DNA from: Viscum album
Taxonomy: Eukaryota; Streptophyta; Magnoliopsida; Santalales; Viscaceae
Direction of reading: 5' to 3'
Length of the DNA: 64,000 nucleotides
NCBI GenBank assembly: GCA_963277665.1
Contig: CAUJRU010000136.1
Location: 1,116,001 to 1,180,000, forward strand
Below the pieces are notes generated by a model that was given only the letters and a program-made list of their open reading frames with translations, was not told the origin of the DNA and made no database searches. Of this stretch, positions 9,024 to 20,465 are shown piece after piece (within the stretch, counting starts at the first letter, position 1; the number at the start of each line of letters is the position of its first letter). The translations under genes were made by a program, and so were the position numbers.

Positions 9024-12000
9024 TGTAACACCCCAAGCTTCTATGGTACGTTTCCCTTCGAATAATGCGATAGCGTGTGTTGTACGCAACCTCGAGTTCT
9101 AACACACACCACAACTAATTAAACTAGCTGTTGTGAATAGTAATACCTACTTTTTGAAATCATATATATTCTATATTTCAAAATGGACTTCATTTTTGGA
9201 TTCGGAATATCAAAATTAGCCTAGGGTGAAATTTTGGTACATTTCGGATAACTTTCATATTTTGATGAATAGTGAAAATTACTAAATTTTAATTAAAAAC
9301 AACTTTTTTAATCAAAATAATTAATAGTGATAAATTGTGAATTTGAGTGGTTTTAAAGTATATTTAGAATATATTTTTACCATTTAATATAATCTTGGTC
9401 ATTGGACATAATTTTACAATTAAACCGAACATAAACAAGTGTCAATCTTTTGATAGTTATTATCTCTTAAAAACACGCTTTTTGTTTTAACAGCGGGAAT
9501 TAATTTTAAATTAATTTCTGCCACTTCTGTGTTATGAATTTAGGAAAATGGATTCCATATTTGGAATCAGGATGTTCAAATTGTGTAAATAGGTAACTTT
9601 TATTTTTAGACATTTTGAATAGTTACTGTGGTAAATATTTTATTTACCATGGTTAAAGGGTAAATCCGGTAAATAAGGGTTAAAAAATAATATTATAATA
9701 ATACAAAATTACCCTAAAACGTGTCCTAACCTTATTGGTGGACACATACCCGACCATGGGCATCCTTGGGTCAATTTGGGGACCCCTTGGAGCCACTTGT
9801 ATATGGTAGGGACACTTTATATTAATAAAGTTAAAATAAAAATAAAAATGGCACAAGCATATATCTTTTAGAACAACAATTTTTTACATAGGGTTATACA
9901 TGTTGGATTTTCGATTATAAATATTCATTAGAAAGATAAAAAGATTTCCTACATAATGATATTTTATTTATAATTTTTAGACATTATATAATTTATTTTA
10001 TTTATGACACAATGATGATGTAGTAATTACTAAAATAGTGAAAAATAAAAATAATTGATCTTATAAATACCCAAATAATTATAATATGAAACTTTTAATG
10101 AATTAAAATAATTTTCTATGATAATATTATATATTAGGATTGATTTAATGGACTTTGTTCGAAGTAATCAATCTGTTAGGAGTTTCACAAAAATCAACTA
10201 TTGAATAGTGTCAAAATTGACATAAAAGAGTTCTTAAAACAAATACTATATTATTAATTGATATTAAATTCCTAAAAATCTAAGGTTCGGCCAAGAGACT
10301 TATATTATGATAGGTTCCTCATTAATGGACCACTTGAGGGTCGCTTGGATGTATATAGTAAGTTTATTAACCATATTATATAAAAATACAAAGAGACATT
10401 GTAAAAGTGAAACTAATTAACTTAGAGTTAATACTTAAAGATAAGGTTAATATAAGTACCCAAACCTGTCTAAATTCTATTGGATGAGTTGTTTTAGACC
10501 TATCCACACCTCATACTTTGAATAGTCAACTTTGGAGCCTTTGTAAACCGAATATGAATTTATTATAAATTAATATTTCTAACTTTTCCAAAGGTGCCCC
10601 TCACCCCTCTTATAAAAGGGCACTCCTCCTTCTCATTTCTTCACACCTTAAAAGCCTTTTGGTTCGGCCAAACTCTGCCCAAATACTCTCCCAACATCCC
10701 TCAATACAACCTAGAGGCCTTAGTTTGATCAGAAAGCCAACCTAAGGAGCCCTTTTGATCAAATCAAAAGGAAGAACCCGAAGAAGAGGTAATGATTTCA
10801 CCACCCTTTTCTAAGTTCATTTCTTCTTCCACTTCTTCTTCCTTTGTTCTTACCATTCTGAAATAATAACTCCAGTATCTCACATATACTGTGATGTTAT
10901 TATAAATATGGTACAATCATATTCAGTATTCTATCCACCCTTTGAATAACATGTCACCATACGTGCGTACGTACGGCTTACCGTCTCCACGTCGTGGTGT
11001 AATTGTTATTCAATATAATATTATTTGGATGGGTATAATAATGATGTGTAACTCATGTAAATAATAAATATAACATGTTAATGATTCTGTATATATGATA
11101 TACCATCCATTTATATATTATTTTAATATCAAAAGAATGATATTGTCGCTCGTGCGTACGTACGGACTACCGTCTCCACGAACGCGATGAGATTCATTCT
11201 CCATCGTATCCATTCAAGTATAATTATCATTTGATGATTTAAAAATGATGTTTAAGGACTGTATATCATTCTGGATATGAATAAGATACAACAACCATGG
11301 CTTATGTAACAAAACATATAAAAGAAAATGAGTAAGTTAACTCCCGAAACGACGATAATTCTAAGATATTATTAACAAATCAATGTTAAAAGATCATATA
11401 TGATATCATATTAATATATATGATTCTTGTATAATTTAATAACAACTATTTCACCATTATACAGGAGGTTAACCTACCCCAACCAAGGAAAAGTACAAGG
11501 TAAGGGTTATTTCACAATCTCTTCATTATCCGAGGTTGTTTATACGTAATAATCTACTGGGATATCTTTATCATCCACATCCATGTTTCTTAAAAATGTA
11601 TTTCAAAACATTTTTTATGGGTTAAAGTCATTTATACCCTTGTTTGACTTTTTATAAGAGGTTTATAAAGGAATCTTTCCGTCGTTTTCAAAACAAGGTC
11701 CTTTTTAACCTTTTCGACTGAATTGAGGTAAGAATGTTCTTTTTAACTTATACGGTGGGTGCGGTTATTTTCCGCCGTTATAAAATCTTCGAAGCTTTCC
11801 ATACAAGCTTATAAGAATATTTTCAAAGAAAATGTTTTATTTTATATGGATCTTAAATGATTTCAAAATAAAAGGAGATACTTCTTTAAAAAGAATTTTG
11901 ATTTCATCTATGTCAACATCCTTTGATGGATTTTAAGATTATTTGAAGTTGATTTATTATAATACAAAACTTCTATATTGTATTGAAGTTTTTGTGATAT

Positions 12001-12778
12001 GTTTGACTGTGGATGTGCTATTTTTATACCATTCATAGTTTATGGTGAAATTATTGACATTTCGTATGCTAGTTTTAATACGAATGTTTATGTTATGTTT
12101 AAACCTTTTCATATGGGAATGCATTGGACTTAATAAGTGACGGGTGGAGCCCGCTATAGCTCCTCGATGCATCGGTAGGTCTCATGAGACAAACTAGTGT
12201 CTTGGCACAAGGCCTTGACAAAATCTTATTTGTAGTCTTGGCACGAGGCCTTGGCTATGTGGTTATGATAGTCTGGCATTATGCATTTCCAACATTATGA
12301 AAGTGGTTATTGATATTGCATGTGATTATTCGATTAGTAGAATATCCATGTGAATAAGTAAATGGCATTATTTCATTTTTATTTTTGCCATACTATGTTG
12401 AAGTTCAATTTTAAAAGGCTTTTGTTTTAGTAATTCATTGCCTTAAATGTTTATGCTTATTATGAATGTTCCGCTATATTGTTATCCTTACTGGGCATTT
12501 GAGCTCACCCCTTTTCTATGTTTTATTTTTCCCAGGTAGTGAAGAAGTAAATTATGAATGACTTGCAGGGATATTATGAGGGGTTAATAGTGTGGATATG
12601 AAGACTTTGTTGTTGTAGTAGTTTTTCACTTTAAAATGTAATGTAAAACTTATGAATATATCTAGTGTTTCCAAGGCTACTAAACCAATCGGTCTTTCGA
12701 GATTTGATCTTTCTTGTGATCATGCCAATGTTATGTAATAATGCACCGACTCTAGGAAACTAGGGTCGGGGCGTTACA
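9024..12778 (+). repeat. 3' LTR of element 1
   Basis: This is 3755 bp, the same length as the 5' LTR, with about 20 single-base differences by hand count (for example at 9533, 9706, 10021 and 12174) and no indel. The TATA box is at 10611-10618. The predicted splice signals fall at 10789, 11464, 11500 and 12535. An antisense 71-codon frame occurs at the same place in both LTRs and is not considered a gene. Confidence 0.97.
10611..10618 (+). promoter_or_regulatory. TATA box of the 3' LTR promoter
   Basis: TATAAAAG is identical in position and context to the 5' LTR box. In the 3' LTR it could drive outward transcription into 12784 onward, but no gene lies there. Confidence 0.6.
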
Positions 12779-12783
12779 ATTTA
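12779..12783. repeat. 5-bp target site duplication of element 1, right copy
   Basis: ATTTA is a perfect match to 251-255. Confidence 0.95.
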
Positions 12784-13442
12784 CCCTGACCATTTTTTGA
12801 TGTGTAGAATAAAAAAATGGTGTCCATTTTTTAAAAATAATATTATAAATATTATTAATTTAATATTTAATTAAAAACATAATTTACTAAAGACATATTT
12901 TAATAATTAAAACTAATTTTATTGTTCTTTCAAAAATTACGTCGGGTCTTATAAAATTATCTAAAAACTATAATACATTGATTTGATAATTAATAAACAC
13001 ATTATAAGAAAATACTTTTTCTTTTAAATTTATTAATTAATTAAAATTAATTATTTATTACTTACAAAATACCAAAACATTTACTAAGGTCAAACAGTCA
13101 CTTTATAAGATGTCTAAATTTTATTTAATTATTCATGGGTAAGGTTACTCTTATATGGGATGATTTTCTATTCATAAGGGTCATATTACTATTCATAAGG
13201 GTATGTTACGATTCATAAGGGTAGATTACAATTAACTAAAATTTATTTTTCATTTATTAGACTCCAAAAATCATCTTGAACACAACCGTGTATGTCGGAT
13301 TTTCGAAATTCAAAACACAGAAGTGACAAAATTATGTTTGAAGGTCACCTAGAACTTAGTAGTTCATTATATTGTGTTTTCATGTGATTTTATGACATAA
13401 CTATAAGAAGGGAATTTCCATTTAAAAATTTGGGTCGATACA
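12784..13442 (-). mobile_element. Antisense LTR fragment, right part
   Basis: This continues the LTR begun at 1-255. The block around 13255-13290 (TTATTAGACTCCAAAA followed by CTTGAACAC) matches element 5's LTR at about 58838-58862. The right boundary reads TTTGGGTCGATACA. On the minus strand that is TGTATCGACCC, a plausible decayed form of the TGTAACAACCC start of the element 5 LTR. Beyond it, plus-orientation LTR sequence of element 2 begins. Degeneration is heavy and there is no coding content. Confidence 0.55.
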
Positions 13443-13444
13443 GA

Positions 13445-13469
13445 TAATATATATATATATATATATATC
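13445..13469. repeat. AT dinucleotide run
   Basis: A short (AT)n run lies in the 5' LTR of element 2. Another (AT)n run occupies the matching place in the 3' LTR near 22541-22561, so it was probably present in the ancestral LTR. Confidence 0.85.
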
Positions 13470-13984
13470 ATTTTTTCTATTTCTATAAAAATACATCAAG
13501 AAAAAGGAAACAACACTCATGCATACATATCGCTTACCATCTCCATGAATGATGTATTTCATTTCATATTTATGTATTTTATATATTATTATTCAAAAAT
13601 TATATAATGAATATAAATTATTTTTATATCATGGTTTACATTTTGTAAATATGTAAATCATTACCTATGTAAGAGTAACAATAATAACAAGTTAAAACAT
13701 TTATGAAAATCAAATTGGTTATTACTAAAAACATAACTTTGATATTAAATTATTAACAAACAGGTAATATAATGTCATAATAGAATCATATGTGGAATGA
13801 TATAGAAGAATATGGTTCTTCAATAGATTTATAATATTCATATATTTATCATAAATGAGGTTTCAATGTGTATGAAGAAAATCAAAACTTAAGGTAAGGG
13901 TTTTCTCATATCACTTTAATTTCTGTGAGATATATGATATATTCACCACTTATTCCTATTGTGTGGTTTATATGTTATGATCAA

Positions 13985-15530
13985 ATGACTGTGAAGAAGA
14001 AAAATACATCACGGGTGGATTTGTTTTAAAAACATTAAATGATTCATAACACCTCTTTTTTTATGTTGTGAATATTTCCTTCTCTCTAAAAGATGAGGGA
14101 GTAGCGGAAATAAATAAAGAAAATAAAATATTGATGTATAGTGCTTTAGGGAAAATGATTTCCTAGTCCACTCAAAAATTCATTACTCCATATGGTTGTA
14201 AATATTCACTATTTGGTACTATTATCGGGATACCTATTAACCAAAAAAACTCAGAACAAACTATTGAAACCATACAAGGTTTTCTCTAGGCCTTCAGTTT
14301 CTTTAATAGAGAACTGAAAATAAAAAGGTTACCATAAGACGCTGGCACTTTTGCATGACTAGTTCTGGGAATCCAAAACTCTAATAAATAAATATTTATT
14401 GGTCTGATTCATAAAACCGTTTTTACATAAAATTTTCAACACCATCATTTTGATTCCATTAGATCTTCCATAATACATAGTAGCAAATACATCTTCAATG
14501 TTCTATAAGGTTTCTTCAAACAGTGATAGAGAAAACACTAGAATAATTTGTAAACATGTATATATCCAAATAGTATAAATGAAAAATAAATTATAGATCA
14601 TTAAAAATAATATTTCACAACAATATGTACTAGTAGTTCTAGTAAAATCAGTGAGTTGATTAGATAAACCGACAAAAGTATGTCTCTGAAGTCTAGCTCT
14701 AAAGTAAACAACACACTTTTTGTTTCCAAAAATAGTTGTTTTCATCTGTATATATCTGTTGTGTATATCAAATATATTTTTTCCATGAATATTTTCTAAA
14801 TTTTATACTATATTTCAAAATATTTTGGTCAAACCAGCTCCAAAAATATCTCACAATAAATCATGAATATTTGAATTCAAAATTATTGAAGAGATTTGTA
14901 ACTTCACATTAGAATAGAAATGAATTATTCTGTTGAATTAGAGAATTTTCATCGGTCATCAAAATTATTTTACAAAAATAAATACTTTTGGGGAAACCAT
15001 ATTAAATTCATGTATAATATATAGAATTTAAAACACCAATTTTGAATAGTTAGAAGTAGGGTTCCTTCAACTAATAGAAAAAATAAAAATGTAGGATTGG
15101 TAACATACATTTGTTTATAGATGTATGGTTGATAATGAATGGTTTTTTACAACAACAAGGTTTAAAAACAACACTTCTATTTCCTCAAAAAAAAAAGTTT
15201 TCTTACAAATGTATGGTATACGATCAATACCATTTCATCTAAACATAGGGTTTCCAAACCTAATGTAATTCAGAGAAATATAGGGTATGAACAGTGTTAC
15301 AAAAATAAATTGTCCAAGATAATTGAACAAATATTTATCCTGGATCAAGTACATAAATATATTTCTATATTAAATATACTAACAAATATTAACTTCCTAA
15401 AATTAAACTAAAATTATCTTTATTTGAGATATAAATGTGGGCATTTGTGAGCATCATAACCAAAAACAAATTAACAAAATTATTAAACCATACAATATTA
15501 ACAATATGTAATTTCCTATGAAATTTTATA
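13985..15530. mobile_element. Unclassified block inserted in the 5' LTR of element 2, possibly copia-like
   Basis: The 3' LTR of element 2 runs straight from the sequence matching 13980 to the sequence matching 15535 (about 23030-23075), so about 1.5 kb is extra here. No long open frame is convincing. Near 14100-14200 the order AGCGGAAATAAATAAAG, GATGTATAGTGCTTTAGG and CCTAGTCCACTC resembles a phrase common in plant copia elements (a 'TTTATAGTGGTTCGG ... CTACGTCCACTC'-like motif). That resemblance is from memory and weak. No terminal repeats or target duplication were found. Confidence 0.35.
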
Positions 15531-18064
15531 TCATTGTTTTCCTTTATTTAATGATACATAAAGTCTCAAATGATTTTATTATTTCATGGATCTCTCGATC
15601 CATGACTTACTTAGGTAGTAATGGGATTTCTAGTCTCACTTTTATTTATGCGAGACTTATGCCTTATTCACCACTCATTTAATTTATGTGGAATATACAG
15701 TACCCATGAATATATTATGTGATTATTATCCTTAAATTCATGTTTATTCACATATCAATTTAAATATCTTTCTTTCAAGGATTATACAATTCAAAATTCA
15801 CCATTTCGAAACATTAATTTTTTTCTCAAATTACCTTCTTTGAGAAAAATGTCATGTTTTTCACCTATATTATTTTACAATGTACATATAATTCCTCTTA
15901 AAATGTTTTATCAGGAATATAATTGTTTTAATTATATTTTATGGTATATATAATTTAGTTCATTCATGGGGAATTTTATTCAAATTTTACAATGTGGTAA
16001 GAGTTTATTACAGCAATCTCATCATATATCAATGTTGATTATAATTAAGCTTTTATTGATGGGATCATATGATCCATATCTTTATAATTATCTTGAATTT
16101 TTTCCTCCAATGGTGACTCATGATATAATCATGTAATGATACCTTTTTCTCCACTCTTTGGGTATTTATAATTGAGAAAAAAATATGAATTTATGAATTT
16201 ATTTCTCTTTTTGGTCTGAAAGGTGTGTTCCTAAAAAACTATGTTTTCTAAAAATATTTTCAAATATTTTCAAATATTCTCATATGATCATTAAAATAAA
16301 TTATTACCCATTTTTTACCTTTTTATAAATTTTATTTACAAAATGAATTTTCTTTCCTTTTTCTGATCAAGGCACTTTTCTAATTTTTTACGATGTGAAA
16401 TGAATGTTTAGAATATATGGATTTATCTGTTGTCATTATAAAATTTTCATTCAATTATCCTTTGCAAGTTTAAAAGATTAATTTTTTAATCAAAAATGTT
16501 TTTACTAATATTATATACATTCATTTCATTTAAATTTTTTTTCAAAAAAATAGTTCTCAAAAATATTTTACTTTTAGGAAGTGTTTTAAATTATTTTCAA
16601 GGATCCCATTATGTTTTTTCAAAAGGTTTTTTCAGTTAAAATGAATTCAATTATTTGAAAAATTATTTTATATATTTTCAAATCTATTTTCAAATGAATT
16701 TTTTTAAAAATTCATTCTATAAGGATTTTTTTAAAGAGAAAAATGTAGTTTCTTCAATATATGTTTTAAATGATTTTTAATACGTACTTCATATGTTTTC
16801 AAAGTTGTTTTCAGAGAAGTGGATTTTGAAAATGATTAATATGATAGAATTGTTTTTCAAATAATTTTTATTTTCATTATGAAATGATCTAGGTGATCAT
16901 TCTAAATACTATCTTTATAAGATGAAATCTATTAATTTTGTTTATAGTTTACTTGGGATAAGATCTAAGGACACCATTATTTTTATTTTTCTAAATTGTT
17001 ATTATTTTGATGACATATTTTTTATGATAAACATTTATATTCCATGATTTATACCATGATAAAAGGCTTATGAATCCTATTTCCTTTCATGGGTTATTCT
17101 ATTATGATATGGCTATGAAACAAGTCTCTTTTCTATAGGTTATGGTGTAATGGTTTTGAAACCAGTATCATTTTATGGGTCATGATATGATGACTGTTTA
17201 ATTATCTTGTGGGAAATGTATATATGATTTCATTATGAGACAGTTTGGGCCTATACCTCCCATAAATGTATTGGGTAACGATATATATATCAGAATGTAT
17301 AAATCGATAGTACAGGGAGTGTACTCAGTTCAGTGAATGACTTTGTCTGCTAATATGTTCTTAGGAGTGAACCATGACTACATATATTATGCTAGGAGTG
17401 AACCTTGACTATTAAGATGGTCTTGGGAGTGAACCTCCATGAATAATATGGTATGGAGAGTATACCGATTACACTATATGGATTGGGTTGTGAATAGGGT
17501 GGTGGTGTGTCCCGCCGAGTAGGTGTGTCCCCCATGAAGTGCCCTTATATGATTTGGTAGTGAGAAATGACATATAGGGATTGATTATATATGCTTATGT
17601 TCCTTCCATTATTCTATCACTTATTCATTTACTATGATTTAATGGATTATTCTCTTGATTTTCTGATGATTCATGTATAATTAACTGCCATTTTTTATGT
17701 CGTGGTTCATTTTTTTTGTTCTTTGATATGTACGGTATGATTTTTCCAATGTTATTCTCTTGCTCTCATACCATTGTGCTTACATTTTTCATATGTATCT
17801 CCATTAATTTCGGTTACTGGAAAATTGAGTAAACCCTTTCTTATGTTTCTTTTCTATAGGTTATGATGAATGTTTTTAAGTAGGATTAATAAATGGGAAG
17901 ATCTTTTTGGAAATAATTGATGATCTTTCACCAAAAAAGAATATTTTTTCCATGATACAAATGACCCTAATATATTACTATCAGTGGGAATGTACATTTT
18001 TAATGTCATTAATATTCAACTAAATAGATGTAATATCCATGCATGTTAAGCTGGGTTCGCTATA

Positions 18065-20465
18065 GTTAATATAAAAGCCAATATTTGGTCAACCCTTAGA
18101 AACTAGGATGAGAAAACATTAGTGAGATATGTAGGGATATTTTTAAGAATTTATTTATGGATGTATCAAAAAATAATTCTAAGGATGAGTCAATGTTTAG
18201 AAAAATTTCATTTAATTTTGTTAAAGTATAAAAAATGTGATTTCCTGTCAATACATCTCTATCTGGATACTCAAACTTGATGTGGCTACGGCACAGATGT
18301 ACATAAGGGTAACGACCATGAAAACCCTTATTGAGATAGACATTATTCACAATTGGTGGACAAAATAGGCCTTCCTAGACACCTATTTGGACACTCTTGG
18401 GGGATATTCTTTAGAAATTCAAAACCACTTCATAAACAATCATGAAGGATTTAAATAATATATGACAATAAATTACCTAGAATGAACCTAAAGTATCATA
18501 TTTTATATATGGTGTTATAATTTAGGCATCATATAAGTAATTTTTCATGATTATGTTTTTTCCACTATGATAGGTGTTTATCACACTATGGTTTCTCATT
18601 TTAGTCAATGGTGGGAATGAGAAGTAAATAGGTTGACATTGAATGTGAAAAACATTATTATAATGAGCAGTAAAATGGGATGGTCACTAGATTGAAGAAT
18701 GTTTTGATCATTCCTAATCATTTTTCATTGAACATGATTAGAAATGTTTTTTAATCAAATTTCAATCTCGTAAATAAGAATAGGAAATATTTCACTAATT
18801 TTTTGAGTAATGGATACACATATAAAATAATACTCAGTTTCCTACATGTCAATAATGTGGGAAGTAGCACCTAAGGAAATTCCTTTGAGTAACAAGAATT
18901 TGTTTTGACTATGAAAAATTAGGACATAAAGTAATAATCATATATGAAGAATGAAAAGTTTAGATAATGAAATTAATGAGAATAATGGACTCCATAATAC
19001 AACATGAATGTTTGAATTATTTAAATGTGGAAGGAATGGACCCAATGAAAATTGATTCCCTAAAATTCTAATGAAGAGAATCAGTAAGGTTGTATGGGTA
19101 AAGGTTATATCATTAGTGATGATGATACTACAGGTAAAATGTGAAATGAAATATGTATTAAGTTATAGAATAAGGTATCCTTGCTAATGGATTTAGGATC
19201 AAGTGTAATAATAAACGTTTTTATATATTTGGATTCACGAATTTTGTTATATGAATTTTGAAATATTTAGGGTAGTTCATTTTATATTTTTTCACTAAGG
19301 ATTTAATAGAATATTTTGATTGTTTTTAATGGAATATAAACTTTTTATAATAGAAATGTGATTTGCACAGAAAAATATCAAGGGAATGGTAACCCTTTAT
19401 AAGTTCCTAATGTTAAGATAATTATGTTTGGATAAAGTAAATTGGATAGTACACTTGGATCTAATTAATTATTTTTTTACCAATAATTTTATACTATTAT
19501 TAATGAAGTTTACAACATTTTTGGATTTTATGAACATATTCAACAATCATTTTAAAAGTAATACATTCATGTTTTCAATAATGTTTTCAATAATGTTTTT
19601 TCGAATTTTAGTTTACTTATATATTAAAAAGAATAAATGATAATTGTATTCACATATTTGTTATATGACTTATAATATGTACATTTTGATATTTTGGGGA
19701 TCAATGTTAATATTATTTTGAGAAATTAATTGGGCTTCTATCTAATGTCTCGAAAATTCATTATTCAGAAGGGTTATAAGGTTAACCATTTATGGAATTA
19801 GTTATGTTAAACATCAGATGATGTTTTAGAGATTAATATATTGTGTTTCCATATGAGGATTTATTCATATTGGATAACTTATTCTAGCCATTTTTTATTA
19901 AAGGTAAATAGATTGATATATCATTCTATTTATGGATCTCATGATCTATATGTGATTTAGGAATGAAGAATGCACCTTCATTTCATTGAATAATAGAATA
20001 AGTGTAACTTGACCAAGGTCAGATGAAGGGTTATATTATACTAAAATCAATTAAGTATATCATCTCATGAAAATTCATAATATTTATGAAAATGGTTTTG
20101 AAAAAAACACTTTTCCCATTATCATCATTATTTGTGATAACATTGTCATTTTTCAAGCCTATTTGGGTTACGTATTTATGATCATTAACTTTTTACTAAT
20201 AATGTTCTCTATCACTTTTAATTAAAGCATGATATTTATATTTCCCTTCCTTTTCTATGTTTTCACTTTCTACCTATGTTCTCCCATGTGAAAACCAAGT
20301 TATGAGTTACCTTGGGTAATTGTTATGTTTCCAGCATTCCCTTATAAAGGAAGTTTTTGTATTCATTTTTATGATATGGGTTTCTATGAAAGTAACTTTC
20401 ATGTATTAAACCTTGGATAAACTAAAATATTTTTTCAGGAGAAATTCATTTCAGGGAGGGTATAA
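18065..20465 (+). pseudogene. Internal region of element 2: decayed gag-PR-partial RT plus a 3' segment
   Basis: The decayed PBS follows the LTR. 18240-18420 matches the element 1 leader. A zinc-knuckle remnant is at about 18846-18950 (codons resembling C-x-C-G-K and later E-K-L-G-H-K). A protease remnant is at about 19090-19230, where LMDLGSSV corresponds to LFDSGSSH. An RT remnant is at 19940-20090, corresponding to [16 protein letters not shown] and the region after FIDD. RNase H, integrase and chromodomain are missing. Instead about 360 bp of non-coding sequence (20100-20460) lead to a PPT-like TCAGGGAGGGTAT. The same private segment occurs in element 4. Confidence 0.65.
20450..20465 (+). 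other. Decayed polypurine tract of element 2
   Basis: A purine-rich TCAGGGAGGGTATAA-like stretch directly precedes TATAACATCCCAG, which aligns with the TGTAACACCCCAAG LTR start of element 1. Confidence 0.6.

Larger units (their letters stand above)
256..12778 (+). mobile_element. Element 1: young full-length Ty3/gypsy chromovirus (Tekay/Del-like)
   Basis: This is a complete LTR retrotransposon of 12,523 bp. In order it has a 5' LTR, a PBS complementary to a tRNA-iMet 3' end, a leader, Gag with CCHC knuckles, aspartic protease, reverse transcriptase, RNase H, integrase with a GPF/Y module, a chromodomain, a polypurine tract and a 3' LTR. The 5-bp target duplication is perfect and both LTRs are exactly 3755 bp. 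Hand comparison finds about 20 substitutions and no indels between the LTRs (about 0.5%), so insertion was recent. The pol order (RT before IN) and the chromodomain identify a chromovirus; the very long LTRs and type II chromodomain point to Tekay/Del. Two in-frame TAG codons break the polyprotein, so this copy may be non-coding for full Pol although structurally intact. Confidence 0.95.
13443..18064 (+). repeat. 5' LTR of element 2 (left part missing)
   Basis: It starts in the middle of the LTR: 13445-13560 corresponds to 22540-22650 of the 3' LTR, sharing an (AT)n run and then CTTACCATCTCCATGAA. The stretch 17030-17450, with repeated GTTATGATATGAT and GGAGTGAACC phrases, matches 24580-24960. 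The end near 18064 (GGGTTCGCTATA, then GTTAATATAAAAG) aligns with element 1's LTR end plus PBS. The micro-exon-like unit is at 13860-13893 and the conserved acceptor AG at 17858-17859. Confidence 0.7.

Noticed and set aside
14503..14745. Antisense 80-codon open frame in the inserted block
   Set aside because: Composition is low and hydrophobic, there are no motifs, and no similarity to copia or gypsy proteins could be recognised.
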